A DNA stretch of 13,253 bases from Pseudomonadota bacterium (GCA_009778425.1 WRJU01000225.1:1-13253); one strand, 5' to 3'. Shown: positions 5,290 to 13,253, numbered from the stretch's first letter. Made by a program: numbers and translations. The notes: generated by a model from the sequence alone, not told the origin.

Positions 5290-6507
5290 ATGCCGGATTA
5301 TACACACGTCATTGATGGGTTGCGCGGGCGCAGAATCGTGCTCGGCGTGAGCGGCGGTATTGCGGCGTACAAGGCAGCCGAACTCACGCGCGCCCTCGGG
5401 CATCTGGGGGTGGATGTCCATGTGGTCTTGACCGAAGCCGGGGCGCGTTTCGTGACGCCGCTGACTTTCCAGGCTTTGTCGGGCAACCGGGCGTGGTCGG
5501 GGTTCCTGGACGAGAAAATGGAAGACGGCATGCCGCATATCCGCCTCGGGCGCGGGATGGATGCCATTCTCGTGGCTCCGGCAAGCGCCGATTTCATTGC
5601 CCGCCTGGCCGCTGGCCTGGCCAGTGACCTGCTTTCCACGCTTTGTCTGGCGCGCGACTGCCCATTGTTCGTCGCTCCCGCGATGAACCGTCAGATGTGG
5701 GAGAACCCGGTGACCCAACGTAACGTAGCGACGCTGCAAGCGGACGGCGTCACCATCCTCGGCCCCGCCGTGGGTGAGCAGGCATGCGGTGAAACCGGGC
5801 CGGGGCGGATGCTGGAACCCGATGCGTTATGCGAGGAATTGCATGCTTTTTTCACGCCCAAACGGCTGGTCGGGCGCAAGGTGGTTCTGACGGCAGGGCC
5901 GACGTTCGAGGCGATCGACCCGGTGCGCGGCGTCACCAACGCCAGTTCGGGGAAGATGGGGTACGCGCTGGCGGCGGCTTGCGCGCGCGCCGGGGCCGAG
6001 GTTGTGCTGGTGAGCGGGCCGGTGGGTTTGCCTGTGCCCGTGGGGGTACGACGCATCGGGGTGACGAGCGCCCTGCAAATGCGCGATGAGGTGTTTGCGG
6101 CGATGATGGGCGTGGATGTGTTCATCGCGGTGGCAGCGGTGGCCGATTACCGCCCCGTGGAGCCTGCCGTGCGCAAGATCAAAAAATCGGGCGCGACGAT
6201 TCATCTCGAACTTGTCCCCAACCCGGACATCCTCGCCGAAGTTGCGGCCTTGCCGGATGCCCCGTTCTGCGTTGGTTTCGCTGCCGAGAGTCATGAGCTC
6301 GACACTTTTGCCGAGGAGAAGCGGCGTACCAAACGTCTGCCCATGCTGGTAGGCAACCTGATCAGCGATGGATTGGGCGGTGACGAGAACACCGTCGTCA
6401 TCTACGACGAGGAAGGGAGTCATCCGCTGCCGCGCGCGCCCAAGACCTTCATTGCGCGCCAGATCGTTGAACGCATTGCCCATTTACTGCCACAGCCGAC
6501 GAAATGA
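5290..6507 (+). CDS. coaBC: Bifunctional phosphopantothenoylcysteine decarboxylase / phosphopantothenate-cysteine ligase
   Basis: Catalyses two consecutive coenzyme A synthesis steps: CTP-dependent joining of cysteine to 4'-phosphopantothenate (CoaB), then FMN-dependent decarboxylation to 4'-phosphopantetheine (CoaC). The product is 405 aa, the normal fused length. The CoaC half (1 to about 190) shows GVSGGIAAYKA (about 19-29, FMN site), the catalytic His in MPHIRLG (about 83), PAMNRQMW (about 130-137) and the substrate-clamp Cys in ACGETGPGRM (about 165). The CoaB half shows VVLTAGPTFEAIDPVRGVTN followed by ASSGKMGYALA, and the Lys-rich VRKIKKSG (about 293-300). The start at 5290 is set by its strong Shine-Dalgarno. 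It leads a likely plus-strand operon with dut (24-bp gap) and the NUDIX gene. Confidence 0.97.
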   Translation: MPDYTHVIDGLRGRRIVLGVSGGIAAYKAAELTRALGHLGVDVHVVLTEAGARFVTPLTFQALSGNRAWSGFLDEKMEDGMPHIRLGRGMDAILVAPASADFIARLAAGLASDLLSTLCLARDCPLFVAPAMNRQMWENPVTQRNVATLQADGVTILGPAVGEQACGETGPGRMLEPDALCEELHAFFTPKRLVGRKVVLTAGPTFEAIDPVRGVTNASSGKMGYALAAACARAGAEVVLVSGPVGLPVPVGVRRIGVTSALQMRDEVFAAMMGVDVFIAVAAVADYRPVEPAVRKIKKSGATIHLELVPNPDILAEVAALPDAPFCVGFAAESHELDTFAEEKRRTKRLPMLVGNLISDGLGGDENTVVIYDEEGSHPLPRAPKTFIARQIVERIAHLLPQPTK

Positions 6508-6531
6508 GTCGAATCAGGTTCTGGAGAAAAT

Positions 6532-6981
6532 ATGCACCGTATTGATATGAAACTGCTCGACCCGCGCTTGCGCGAGCAAGCTCCGGCCTACGCCACTGCC
6601 GGTTCTGCCGGTCTCGACCTGCGAGCCTGTCTGGACACGCCGGTCACGTTGCGTCCGGGGGAAACCACGCTGGTTCCAAGCGGCATCGCCATCCATCTTG
6701 CCGATTCCGGCCTGGCGGCAATCGTGCTGCCGCGTTCCGGGCTTGGGCACAAGCATGGCATCGTACTCGGCAATCTGGTCGGGCTGATCGACTCCGACTA
6801 CCAAGGGCAGGTCATGGTCTCTGTGTGGAACCGCAGCGGCGAGGCTTTTACCATCGAACCGATGGAGCGCATCGCGCAGCTTGTGGTCGTGCCCGTCGTG
6901 CAGGCCGGGTTTAACGTCGTCGATGATTTCACCGCTTCTGATCGCGGCGAGGGCGGTTTCGGCAGTACCGGCAAACATTGA
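6532..6981 (+). CDS. dut: dUTP diphosphatase
   Basis: Hydrolyses dUTP to dUMP and PPi, keeping uracil out of DNA and supplying dUMP for thymidylate synthesis. It acts as a homotrimer. The product is 149 aa, typical. All five dUTPase motifs are present in order: SAGLDLRA, PRSGLG, the GNLVGLIDSDYQGQ region with the catalytic Asp, ERIAQLVVVPV, and the flexible C-terminal RGEGGFGSTG. GGAG lies five bases before the ATG. It is 24 bp after coaBC and 20 bp before the NUDIX gene. The coaBC-dut pair is conserved across proteobacteria. Confidence 0.97.
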   Translation: MHRIDMKLLDPRLREQAPAYATAGSAGLDLRACLDTPVTLRPGETTLVPSGIAIHLADSGLAAIVLPRSGLGHKHGIVLGNLVGLIDSDYQGQVMVSVWNRSGEAFTIEPMERIAQLVVVPVVQAGFNVVDDFTASDRGEGGFGSTGKH

Positions 6982-7001
6982 GAGCGTGTGGGATGGAATG
7001 A

Positions 7002-7445
7002 ATGATGACGGAGCGCTTGGGCATTCCGACTGGCGTACATATCCTGTGCGAGCGCGAAGGGCGTGTCCTGCTGCTGCGCCGCGCGGGAACCGGGTTTTTT
7101 GACGGTCTTTACAGCCTGCCGGGCGGGCACATCGAACAAGGCGAATCCATCTTCCAGGCAGCGGCGCGGGAGCTGGAAGAAGAAACGGGCTTACGGATCG
7201 CGCCCGGCGATTTTGACTGGCTCGGCATCATCCATCGTCGCTCGGATACCAATCGCATCGACTTCTTCGTGCGCGCGCTGCGCTGGCAGGGCGAACCTGT
7301 CCTGCGCGAGCCGGGCAAATGCAGCGGCATGGGGTGGTTCGCGCACGATGGTTTGCCGGAAGAAATCGTGCCGTATGTGAAAGTGGCGCTTCAGGCCGGG
7401 GAATGCGCGGAGGAGGGCGGATGGATGCGGGAATTGGGGTGGTGA
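7002..7445 (+). CDS. NUDIX hydrolase
   Basis: Protein of 147 aa with a complete NUDIX box, GHIEQGESIFQAAARELEEE followed by TGL (about 44-66), matching GX5EX7REUXEEXGU. The Glu residues bind Mg2+ for hydrolysis of a nucleoside-diphosphate-linked substrate. The N-terminal VHILCEREGRVLLLRRAGTG and FFDGLYSLPGG resemble MutT-like housecleaning enzymes. The exact substrate cannot be told from sequence. Tandem ATGs at 7002 and 7005 are both possible starts. Position right after dut suggests a nucleotide-pool sanitation pair (inference). The C-terminal tail after about residue 130 (GECAEEGGWMRELGW) is not part of the conserved fold. Confidence 0.9.
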   Translation: MMTERLGIPTGVHILCEREGRVLLLRRAGTGFFDGLYSLPGGHIEQGESIFQAAARELEEETGLRIAPGDFDWLGIIHRRSDTNRIDFFVRALRWQGEPVLREPGKCSGMGWFAHDGLPEEIVPYVKVALQAGECAEEGGWMRELGW

Positions 7446-7480
7446 AGCCCGGAATAATGAGATATTGCCGCGCTTTTCCT

Positions 7481-7513
7481 TTGCCCAATGCCGACGCAGT
7501 ATCGGTATATAAT
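7481..7513 (+). promoter_or_regulatory. Putative promoter of the isocitrate dehydrogenase gene
   Basis: A perfect TATAAT lies at 7508-7513. The best -35 candidate, TTGCCC at 7481-7486, is too far away (21 bp), so the -35 is uncertain and an activator or another sigma contact may compensate. Transcription from near 7520 would give a leader of about 87 nt. Confidence 0.4.
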
Positions 7514-7606
7514 TCTACCCCTCGCATCGTAGCCACCTGGCGGGTAAATGCCGTGTCATGGTACGCCCCACATCACTACTTATTAGAGATCAAGAGGATT
7601 CCAGCT

Positions 7607-9841
7607 ATGTCCAAACAGCCGACCATCGTCTACACCATTACCGACGAAGCCCCAATGCTGGCGACAGCGGCCTTTTTGCCGGTGGTGCGCGCTTTTGCCG
7701 CGCAGGCGAGCATCCGTGTGACCGAAGCCGATATTTCCCTGGGGGCGCGCATCCTCGCCGAATTTCCCGATTGCCTCGATGACGGGCAGAAAGTGCCCGA
7801 TGCTCTCACCGAGCTTGGGCAACTGACTTTGCGCCCCGATGCCAACATTATCAAGTTGCCCAATATCAGCGCCTCGGTTCCCCAACTGGTTACGGCCATC
7901 CGCGAATTGCAGGGCAAGGGGTACAGGATTCCCGACTATCCGGCAGACCCGCAGAACGCAGAAGAAAAAGCCATCAGCGCTCGTTATGCCCGCTGCCTCG
8001 GCTCCGCCGTGAACCCTGTGCTGCGCGAAGGCAATTCCGACCGCCGCGCGCCGATGGCGGTGAAGAACTACGTCCGCAAGCATCCGCACTCGATGGGGGG
8101 GTGGAAACAGGCCTCCCGCACTCATGCTTCATGCATGAAGGCGGGCGACTTCTACCACGGCGAAAAATCGATGACGCTCGACCGTAACCGCGACGTGAAA
8201 ATGGAACTGTTCACGAAGAGCGGCAAAACCGTTCTGCTCAAGCCCAAGGTTTCGCTGCTTGCGGGCGAGATCATCGACTCGATGTTCATGAGCAAGAAGG
8301 CCTTGTGCGCGTTCTACGAAGAACAGATGCAGGATGCTCTTGAGTCCGGCGTGCTCTTCTCATTGCACGTCAAGGCTACGATGATGAAAGTCTCGCACCC
8401 TATCGTGTTCGGCCACTGCGTGCGCATCTACTACAAAGAGGCTTTCGCCAGGCACGAACGGCTTTTCAAGGAATTGGGCATCAACGTCAACAACGGCATG
8501 GCCGATTTCTACGAGAAAATCGCCACACTGCCCGAAACCTGGCGCGATGAAATCATCCGTGACCTGCACGCCTGTCACGAGCATCGTCCCGAACTGGCGA
8601 TGGTCGATTCCGCCAAGGGCATTACCAACTTCCATTCGCCCAACGACGTGATCGTCGATGCCTCCATGCCCGCCATGATCCGCGCGGGCGGCAAGATGTA
8701 CGGCGCGGACGGCAAACAGAAAGACGTCAAGGCCGTGATGCCGGAGTCTACCTTCGCCCGCATCTATCAGGAGATGATCAACTTCTGCAAGACCAACGGC
8801 GCGTTCGATCCCCGGACGATGGGAACCGTACCCAACGTCGGCCTCATGGCACAGCAGGCCGAGGAATACGGCTCGCACGACAAAACCTTTGAAATTCCCG
8901 AAGATGGCGTCGCCAACATCGTTGATCTGGCGACCGGAGAAGTGCTGCTCTCGGAAAACGTGGAAGAGGGCGACATCTGGCGCATGTGCCAGGTCAAGGA
9001 TGCTGCCATCCGCGACTGGGTGAAGCTCGCCGTCACCCGTGCCCGCAATTCCGGCATGGAGGCGGTTTTCTGGCTCGACCACTATCGCCCGCACGAAGCC
9101 GAGCTCATCAAGAAAGTCGAAATCTATCTCAAGGAACACGACACGACGGGGCTGACGATCCAGATCATGAGCCAGGTGCGGGCCATGCGTTACACCCTGG
9201 AGCGTGTCATACGCGGCATCGACACCATCGCTGCCACCGGCAACATCCTGCGCGATTACCTTACCGACCTCTTCCCCATCATGGAATTGGGAACCAGCGC
9301 CAAGATGCTTTCCATCGTTCCCCTGATGGCGGGCGGCGGCATGTACGAAACCGGCGCGGGCGGATCCGCTCCCAAGCATGTCCAGCAGCTTGTCGAAGAG
9401 AACCATCTGCGTTGGGATTCGCTTGGTGAATTCCTCGCGCTTGCAGTTTCATTTGAAGAACTCGGCATCAAGACCGGCAACACCCGTGCCCGGATCATCG
9501 CCAAAACGCTCGACGAGGCTACCGGCAAGCTCCTCGACAACGACAAATCCCCCTCACGTCGCACAGGCGAACTCGACAACCGCGGCAGCCAGTTCTACCT
9601 GACGCTCTATTGGGCCGAGGCGCTTGCCGCGCAGGATGAGGACAAGGAACTTGCTGCCCGCTTCGCCCCGTTTGCCAAGGCGCTGGCAGCCAGCGAGCAG
9701 AACATCATTGCCGAGTTTAAAGCCGTTCAGGGCAAACGCGCTGACCTCGGCGGTTACTACCGCGTGGATTCCGAAAAGTGTGGCGCAGTCATGCGGCCAA
9801 GCAAGACCTTCAATGCGGTGTTGGCGGGCTTGGGGAGTTGA
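7607..9841 (+). CDS. icd: NADP-dependent isocitrate dehydrogenase, monomeric type
   Basis: TCA-cycle enzyme converting isocitrate to 2-oxoglutarate and CO2 with NADP reduction. At 744 aa it belongs to the large monomeric class (as in Azotobacter and Corynebacterium), not the roughly 420-aa dimeric class. Supporting segments are TIVYTITDEAPMLAT at the N-terminus, NPVLREGNSDRRAPMAVKNY (about 139-158), the GITNFHSPNDVIVDASMPAM region, TMGTVPNVGLMAQQAEEYGS, and GTSAKMLSIVPLMAGGGMYE followed by TGAGGSAPKH (about 562-590), the highly conserved cofactor/substrate region. The frame is open upstream to 7319, but that part overlaps the NUDIX gene. The ATG at 7607 is preceded by AAGAGGA and gives the family's usual length. 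It is probably transcribed from its own promoter and converges on rne. Confidence 0.97.
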   Translation: MSKQPTIVYTITDEAPMLATAAFLPVVRAFAAQASIRVTEADISLGARILAEFPDCLDDGQKVPDALTELGQLTLRPDANIIKLPNISASVPQLVTAIRELQGKGYRIPDYPADPQNAEEKAISARYARCLGSAVNPVLREGNSDRRAPMAVKNYVRKHPHSMGGWKQASRTHASCMKAGDFYHGEKSMTLDRNRDVKMELFTKSGKTVLLKPKVSLLAGEIIDSMFMSKKALCAFYEEQMQDALESGVLFSLHVKATMMKVSHPIVFGHCVRIYYKEAFARHERLFKELGINVNNGMADFYEKIATLPETWRDEIIRDLHACHEHRPELAMVDSAKGITNFHSPNDVIVDASMPAMIRAGGKMYGADGKQKDVKAVMPESTFARIYQEMINFCKTNGAFDPRTMGTVPNVGLMAQQAEEYGSHDKTFEIPEDGVANIVDLATGEVLLSENVEEGDIWRMCQVKDAAIRDWVKLAVTRARNSGMEAVFWLDHYRPHEAELIKKVEIYLKEHDTTGLTIQIMSQVRAMRYTLERVIRGIDTIAATGNILRDYLTDLFPIMELGTSAKMLSIVPLMAGGGMYETGAGGSAPKHVQQLVEENHLRWDSLGEFLALAVSFEELGIKTGNTRARIIAKTLDEATGKLLDNDKSPSRRTGELDNRGSQFYLTLYWAEALAAQDEDKELAARFAPFAKALAASEQNIIAEFKAVQGKRADLGGYYRVDSEKCGAVMRPSKTFNAVLAGLGS

Positions 9842-9880
9842 TCGTCTGAGCAGAAGTACAAGGGCATTAGATGTTTAGTC

Positions 9881-9905
9881 CCCTCTCCCGCTTTGCGGGA
9901 GAGGG
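9881..9905. repeat. REP-like perfect palindrome between icd and rne
   Basis: CCCTCTCCCGC (9881-9891), TTT, and GCGGGAGAGGG (9895-9905) form a perfect 11-bp stem. It lies in the 95-bp gap between the convergent icd and rne genes. Neither side has a T-tract, so it is not a classical intrinsic terminator. The same CTCTCCCGC/GCGGGAGAG core recurs in intergenic palindromes of many proteobacteria (from memory), which suggests a dispersed REP-type element that may protect mRNA 3' ends or assist termination for both genes. Confidence 0.7.
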
Positions 9906-9936
9906 ATAAGTGGTGTGGTGTGCGCCGCGCAGACGT

Positions 9937-12756
9937 CTAGCCCTTGTGCGTTTCAACCTGTTGCAACGGTTCGTCGACAAGCGCGGTAGCCTGTTTGGGC
10001 TTGCGGCCACGGCGGGCGGGTTCTTCCGGTGTGCCAGTGCCGAATTGGGCTTTTTTCTCCGAACGGGTCTCGATCATGACGAGTCCCCTTGTTTCTTCCA
10101 GCGAGCCGAAAAGGTCGGCTGTCGCAGGGGGGGCTTTCGGTGCGGGCGTGATTTCGGCCTTTACTGCCGTCTCCACTGCTTGGGCGGTGGCGATGGGCGT
10201 TGCAATGACGGGTGCGATGGTGGCTGGCGGTTCGATTGCCGGGCCGTTTTCCCGAATCAGGGGCAGGGGGATCGGCTCATCGCCGATGCGCTCTTGTTGC
10301 CGCGATACGGTAGCCGGAATGGCTTCTTCCGCAGACTGAAGCCCGGACGGCTGGCCGACGGTGACGGGAAGCGTGTCCAATGAGGTCGTTGGCGCTTCGA
10401 GGAGGGCGTCGAAAGATGAACCTGCCGCGACGGGCAAGGTTTCTTCCGACATGCTGTCAGTGGCTTCCGGCAGGGCGTCTCCGGTTTCGGCTGACCGCCC
10501 GCGACGGCCGCTACGACTGCGGCGGCGGCGTTTTTCGGGCAAAGGTTCGGCGTTGCTGGCTGGGGTACTGGGTTCACCTGAGGCCAGGGCAGTAGCTTGC
10601 GCGGCAGCTTGTTCGGTTCCGACGGATTCCACGATGTCCGGGCGTTGCGGCGCGGAGGGCGGGTTTTCCGGCATGGCAGCTTGAACAGCCTGGGCGGGCG
10701 TGGAGGCCGAAACGTTTTCCTCGTCGGCGGTTTTGTCCCGACGGCGGCGACGGCTGGCGTTGGTTTTTGCGTTGTCGGCCCCGGACGCGCGCGCCGGGGT
10801 TTCAGGGCGTTCCTGGCGCTCTCCCTGCGTTTTGGCCTGGCGTTGCGGTTTTTCCTGCGCGGAGGAGAGAGCGCTTTTCTCGGCGCGGGCAGTGCGGCTG
10901 TTTTCCCGTTCACCGCGCGGTCCCCTATCGTTGCGGGGGTTGCCGTTATTGCGGCTCCGCTCGCCGTTGCGGTTGTTGCGCTGTTCGCCACGGGCTCGGG
11001 ACTCGCGGGACGCGGGAACGGCGGTTTCCGTTTTTTCTTTCGCTTTTTCGTCGCGGTTTCCTGCGGGCAGGCCACCAAGCCAGCGCATGAAACGCGTAAC
11101 GAGCCCCGGGGCTTGCGGGGCATCCCCGGCGGGAGACGTTCCGGGCGAGGGCTGCGAGGGGGGGATGTATTTGACGGCGGCTTCCTGCCGTACGGCCTTG
11201 TCGCCATTGCGGTTGCTGCCGACCGGGATTTCTTCGGCAGGTTGTTGCACGAGCTGGTAGCTGATAGTGATTTTGTCGTCCTGGTTGAGCTGATCGTGCC
11301 GCAGGCGCGTGATTTCGTGCACCGGGGTTTCCATATGGCGGTTGGGCACGATGATAAGCTGGATTTTGTGGCGAATTTCGATCCTGGCGATGTCGACCCG
11401 CTTTTCGTTGAGCAAATAGGTCGCGACCTCGACCGGCGCTTGCAGGTGCACGGCAGCAGTGTTTTCCTTCATCGCTTCTTCTTCGATGATGCGCAGGATG
11501 TGCAGGGCCGAAGATTCGGTACCTCGAATGTGACCCGTCCCGGTGCAGCGCGGGCAGGTGATGTAGCTGGTTTCGGCCAGCGTGGGGCGCAGGCGCTGAC
11601 GGGAAAGTTCGAGCAGGCCGAAGCGGCTGATCTTGCCAGTCTGTACGCGGGCGCGGTCGCAACGTAGCGCGTCGCGCAGACGGTTTTCGACCTCGCGCTG
11701 GCTCTTGGCGGATTCCATGTCGATGAAGTCGATGACGATGAGGCCGCCCAGGTCGCGCAGGCGGAGCTGCCGGGCGATTTCGTCAGCGGCTTCGAGGTTG
11801 GTACGCAGGGCCGTCTCTTCGATGTCCGCGCCTTTTGTGGCTCGCCCGGAGTTGACATCGACGGAGACGAGCGCTTCGGTGTGGTCGATGACAACTGCGC
11901 CGCCAGAGGGGAGGGAAACCTGACGGGAGTAGGCCGATTCGATCTGGTGCTCGATCTGGAAGCGCGAGAAGAGCGGGACATCGTCGCTGTAACGCTTGAT
12001 GCGGTTGACATTGGCCGGCATGACGTGACCCATGAACTGACGGGCCTGCTCAAAGATGTCGTCGGTGTCGACGAGGATTTCACCGATGTCGGGCTGGAAG
12101 TAGTCGCGGATGGTGCGGATGACGAGGCTGCTTTCCTGATAAATGAGGAACGCGCCGTTCTGTTCATGTGCCGCGCCTTCGATGGCCGTCCAGAGTTGCA
12201 GCAGGTAGTTCAGGTCCCATTGCAGTTCCTCGACGCCCCGGCCAATGGCAGCGGTGCGTGCGATGAGGCTCATGCCCTGCGGCACTTCGATCTGATCCAT
12301 GGCTTCGCGCAGTTCATTGCGCTCTTCGCCTTCGATGCGGCGCGAAACGCCGCCGCCGCGCGGATTGTTCGGCATCAGGACAAGGTAGCGCCCCGCCAGC
12401 GAGACGTAAGTGGTGAGCGCGGCGCCTTTGTTGCCGCGTTCGTCCTTTTCGACCTGAACGATCAGTTCCTGGCCTTCGCGCAGGGCTTCACGGATGCCCG
12501 CGCGGGAATCCGCGCCGGGTTTGAAGTAGGAACGGGCAATTTCCTTGAATGGCAGAAAACCATACCGCTCCGAGCCGTAGTCGACGAAAGCGGCCTCGAG
12601 GCTGGGCTCGATGTGGGTGATGGTGGCCTTGTAAATGTTGCCTTTACGTTCTTCCTTGTTGGCCGATTCGATGTCGAGGTCGATCAATTTTTGACCGTCG
12701 ACGATTGCGACGCGTAGTTCCTCGGCCTGCGTCGCGTTGAAAAGCATGCGCTTCAT
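9937..12756 (-). CDS. rne: Ribonuclease E
   Basis: Essential endoribonuclease that cuts A/U-rich single-stranded RNA in mRNA decay and in rRNA, tRNA and small-RNA processing. The product is 939 aa. The catalytic half (1 to about 500) begins MKRMLFNATQAEELRVAIVD and contains an S1 domain (KATITHIEPSLEAAFVDYG, about 41-59), the DNase I-like centre with DVNSGRA (Asp about 302) and VIDFIDM (Asp about 345), and the Zn-link CPRCTGTG (about 402-409). These sit at nearly the same positions as E. coli D303, D346, C404 and C407. Residues from about 500 to the end are low-complexity, rich in Arg, Pro, Ala and Glu, as expected for the disordered degradosome scaffold. The ATG at 12756 is chosen because homologues start at MKRMLFNAT; a GTG ten codons upstream is the alternative. 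It is divergent from rluC, as in E. coli. Confidence 0.96.
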   Translation of the reverse strand: MKRMLFNATQAEELRVAIVDGQKLIDLDIESANKEERKGNIYKATITHIEPSLEAAFVDYGSERYGFLPFKEIARSYFKPGADSRAGIREALREGQELIVQVEKDERGNKGAALTTYVSLAGRYLVLMPNNPRGGGVSRRIEGEERNELREAMDQIEVPQGMSLIARTAAIGRGVEELQWDLNYLLQLWTAIEGAAHEQNGAFLIYQESSLVIRTIRDYFQPDIGEILVDTDDIFEQARQFMGHVMPANVNRIKRYSDDVPLFSRFQIEHQIESAYSRQVSLPSGGAVVIDHTEALVSVDVNSGRATKGADIEETALRTNLEAADEIARQLRLRDLGGLIVIDFIDMESAKSQREVENRLRDALRCDRARVQTGKISRFGLLELSRQRLRPTLAETSYITCPRCTGTGHIRGTESSALHILRIIEEEAMKENTAAVHLQAPVEVATYLLNEKRVDIARIEIRHKIQLIIVPNRHMETPVHEITRLRHDQLNQDDKITISYQLVQQPAEEIPVGSNRNGDKAVRQEAAVKYIPPSQPSPGTSPAGDAPQAPGLVTRFMRWLGGLPAGNRDEKAKEKTETAVPASRESRARGEQRNNRNGERSRNNGNPRNDRGPRGERENSRTARAEKSALSSAQEKPQRQAKTQGERQERPETPARASGADNAKTNASRRRRRDKTADEENVSASTPAQAVQAAMPENPPSAPQRPDIVESVGTEQAAAQATALASGEPSTPASNAEPLPEKRRRRSRSGRRGRSAETGDALPEATDSMSEETLPVAAGSSFDALLEAPTTSLDTLPVTVGQPSGLQSAEEAIPATVSRQQERIGDEPIPLPLIRENGPAIEPPATIAPVIATPIATAQAVETAVKAEITPAPKAPPATADLFGSLEETRGLVMIETRSEKKAQFGTGTPEEPARRGRKPKQATALVDEPLQQVETHKG

Positions 12757-13182
12757 TCTGGGTCGTTCTCCCGCGCCAATACGCACGGGCAGGCACGACC
12801 GGCGCGCGCCATCGCGCTAATCCGGGGTTCAGGAGCGGTTGTGTCGGGCTGCTTTCATCCGGTAGTGCAATCCTTGAGCTGTGATGGGCTGGCTGGTCGT
12901 GTTTTTCACTTGTTCCTGCCTCGGCCTTGGGCGCGGGCAGGAACACTTGATCCTGCGGTTGCTGCGTATTGTGCGTTGTTTGTGTATCCAGCCACTAGGC
13001 TGAATGGGTGTGTCAGAAAAAGGTTAGTGCGCTATCATTACCACCTTTCAGGGCGCGTAAATAGCACATGCGGCAGATCGGGAGCGCGCGTGGCGGACTC
13101 AAGCGTCGTCACTCTCCATCGCCTCCTGGCGCATAGCATGCCGACCGCGACCGATTTCAAGCCGGGGCAGATTATATTCACG
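12757..13182. other. 426-bp rne-rluC intergenic region
   Basis: No coding region is supported here. It should hold the divergent promoters of rne and rluC and the rne leader. I find one strong hairpin (12911-12945) and -10-like hexamers, TATCAT (13033-13038) and TATATT (13173-13178) on the plus strand, but no convincing -35 partner for either gene. A frame is open upstream of rluC from ATG 13138, but it lacks a Shine-Dalgarno and resemblance to the family. Confidence 0.6.
12911..12945 (-). promoter_or_regulatory. Hairpin in the presumed rne 5' leader
   Basis: TGTTCCTGCC (12911-12920) and GGCAGGAACA (12936-12945) form a perfect 10-bp stem around a GC-rich 15-nt loop. In the rne orientation it lies about 155-190 nt before the start codon and is followed by the A-rich single strand AAGTGAAAAAC. 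E. coli rne mRNA is autoregulated through structured leader hairpins and RNase E cleavage; a similar role here is inference. Confidence 0.45.
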
Positions 13183-13253
13183 ATGATGATGCAAAGCAAA
13201 GTAAATGTTGTCAGATATGAGCGAATTGACGAATCTTCCGCCGGTCAACGTAT
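13183..13253 (+). CDS. rluC: 23S rRNA pseudouridine synthase RluC, N-terminal fragment cut by window edge
   Basis: Only the first 23 codons are visible. MMMQSKVNVVRYERIDESSA followed by GQR aligns with the start of RluC-type synthases (a short strand, then xIDExxAGQRIDxFL, entering the S4 RNA-binding domain). RluC makes pseudouridines at 955, 2504 and 2580 of 23S rRNA in E. coli. The position divergent from rne is the conserved location of rluC in proteobacteria. Three consecutive ATGs (13183, 13186, 13189) are possible starts and none has a well-spaced Shine-Dalgarno. A frame opening at 13138 is less likely. The identification rests on a short segment plus synteny. Confidence 0.72.
   Translation, partial: MMMQSKVNVVRYERIDESSAGQR

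Noticed and set aside
7319..7606. N-terminal extension of the isocitrate dehydrogenase by 96 codons
   Set aside because: It overlaps the NUDIX gene in another frame. The ATG at 7607 has a Shine-Dalgarno and gives the usual family length.
10597..11667. 356-codon open frame antisense to rne, and a 316-codon alternative frame at 10257-11207
   Set aside because: Both are low-complexity shadows of the Arg/Pro/Ala-rich RNase E tail, with no domain and no ribosome binding site.
12644..12946. 100-codon minus-strand frame across the rne start
   Set aside because: It overlaps rne in another frame, has no domain and has biased composition. The RNase E N-terminus is unambiguous.
13138..13182. Earlier rluC start at ATG 13138
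   Set aside because: The frame is open, but there is no Shine-Dalgarno, and the added residues do not resemble the N-terminus of RluC. Starts at 13183-13189 fit better.

Overview
This is about 13 kb of G+C-rich bacterial chromosome, almost entirely housekeeping genes, with the front end of a CRISPR-Cas9 locus at its left edge. Gene content and order point to a betaproteobacterium (inference): radC-rpmB-rpmG back to back with coaBC-dut, rne divergent from rluC, a monomeric NADP isocitrate dehydrogenase, and cysteine-free L33. I cannot assign a genus.

Left edge (1-262): the first 33 codons of a cas9 gene run leftward off the window. Between cas9 and tkt, on the opposite strand, lies an unannotated RNA gene that I read as the tracrRNA. 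It has a sigma70-type promoter (91-119), a 36-nt anti-repeat (127-162) whose layout and length match the Neisseria type II-C tracrRNA as I recall it, a short hairpin (169-183) and a near-perfect intrinsic terminator (196-232). The tracrRNA promoter overlaps the cas9 start codons and ribosome binding site, so the two genes are divergent and interlocked. The rest of the locus (remainder of cas9, probably cas1, cas2 and the array) should lie to the left.

263-3228: tkt (transketolase) and an inositol-monophosphatase-family gene, both on the minus strand. The phosphatase is divergent from rsmE (16S rRNA m3U1498 methyltransferase), with only 15 bp between the start codons.

3964-7445: the rpmB-rpmG operon, ending in a minus-strand terminator near 3993-4034, and radC, all on the minus strand. 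They are divergent from coaBC, dut and a NUDIX hydrolase gene, which form a plus-strand operon. This is a widely conserved proteobacterial cluster linking ribosomal proteins, coenzyme A synthesis and nucleotide-pool hygiene.

7446-9936: a monomeric isocitrate dehydrogenase gene with its own leader and a likely -10 element, followed by a REP-like perfect palindrome in the convergent gap before rne.

9937-13253: rne (RNase E) on the minus strand with a structured upstream region, then the first 23 codons of rluC on the plus strand, cut by the window edge. No tRNA, rRNA, insertion sequence or CRISPR array is visible. The most notable content is the type II-C tracrRNA/cas9 junction.
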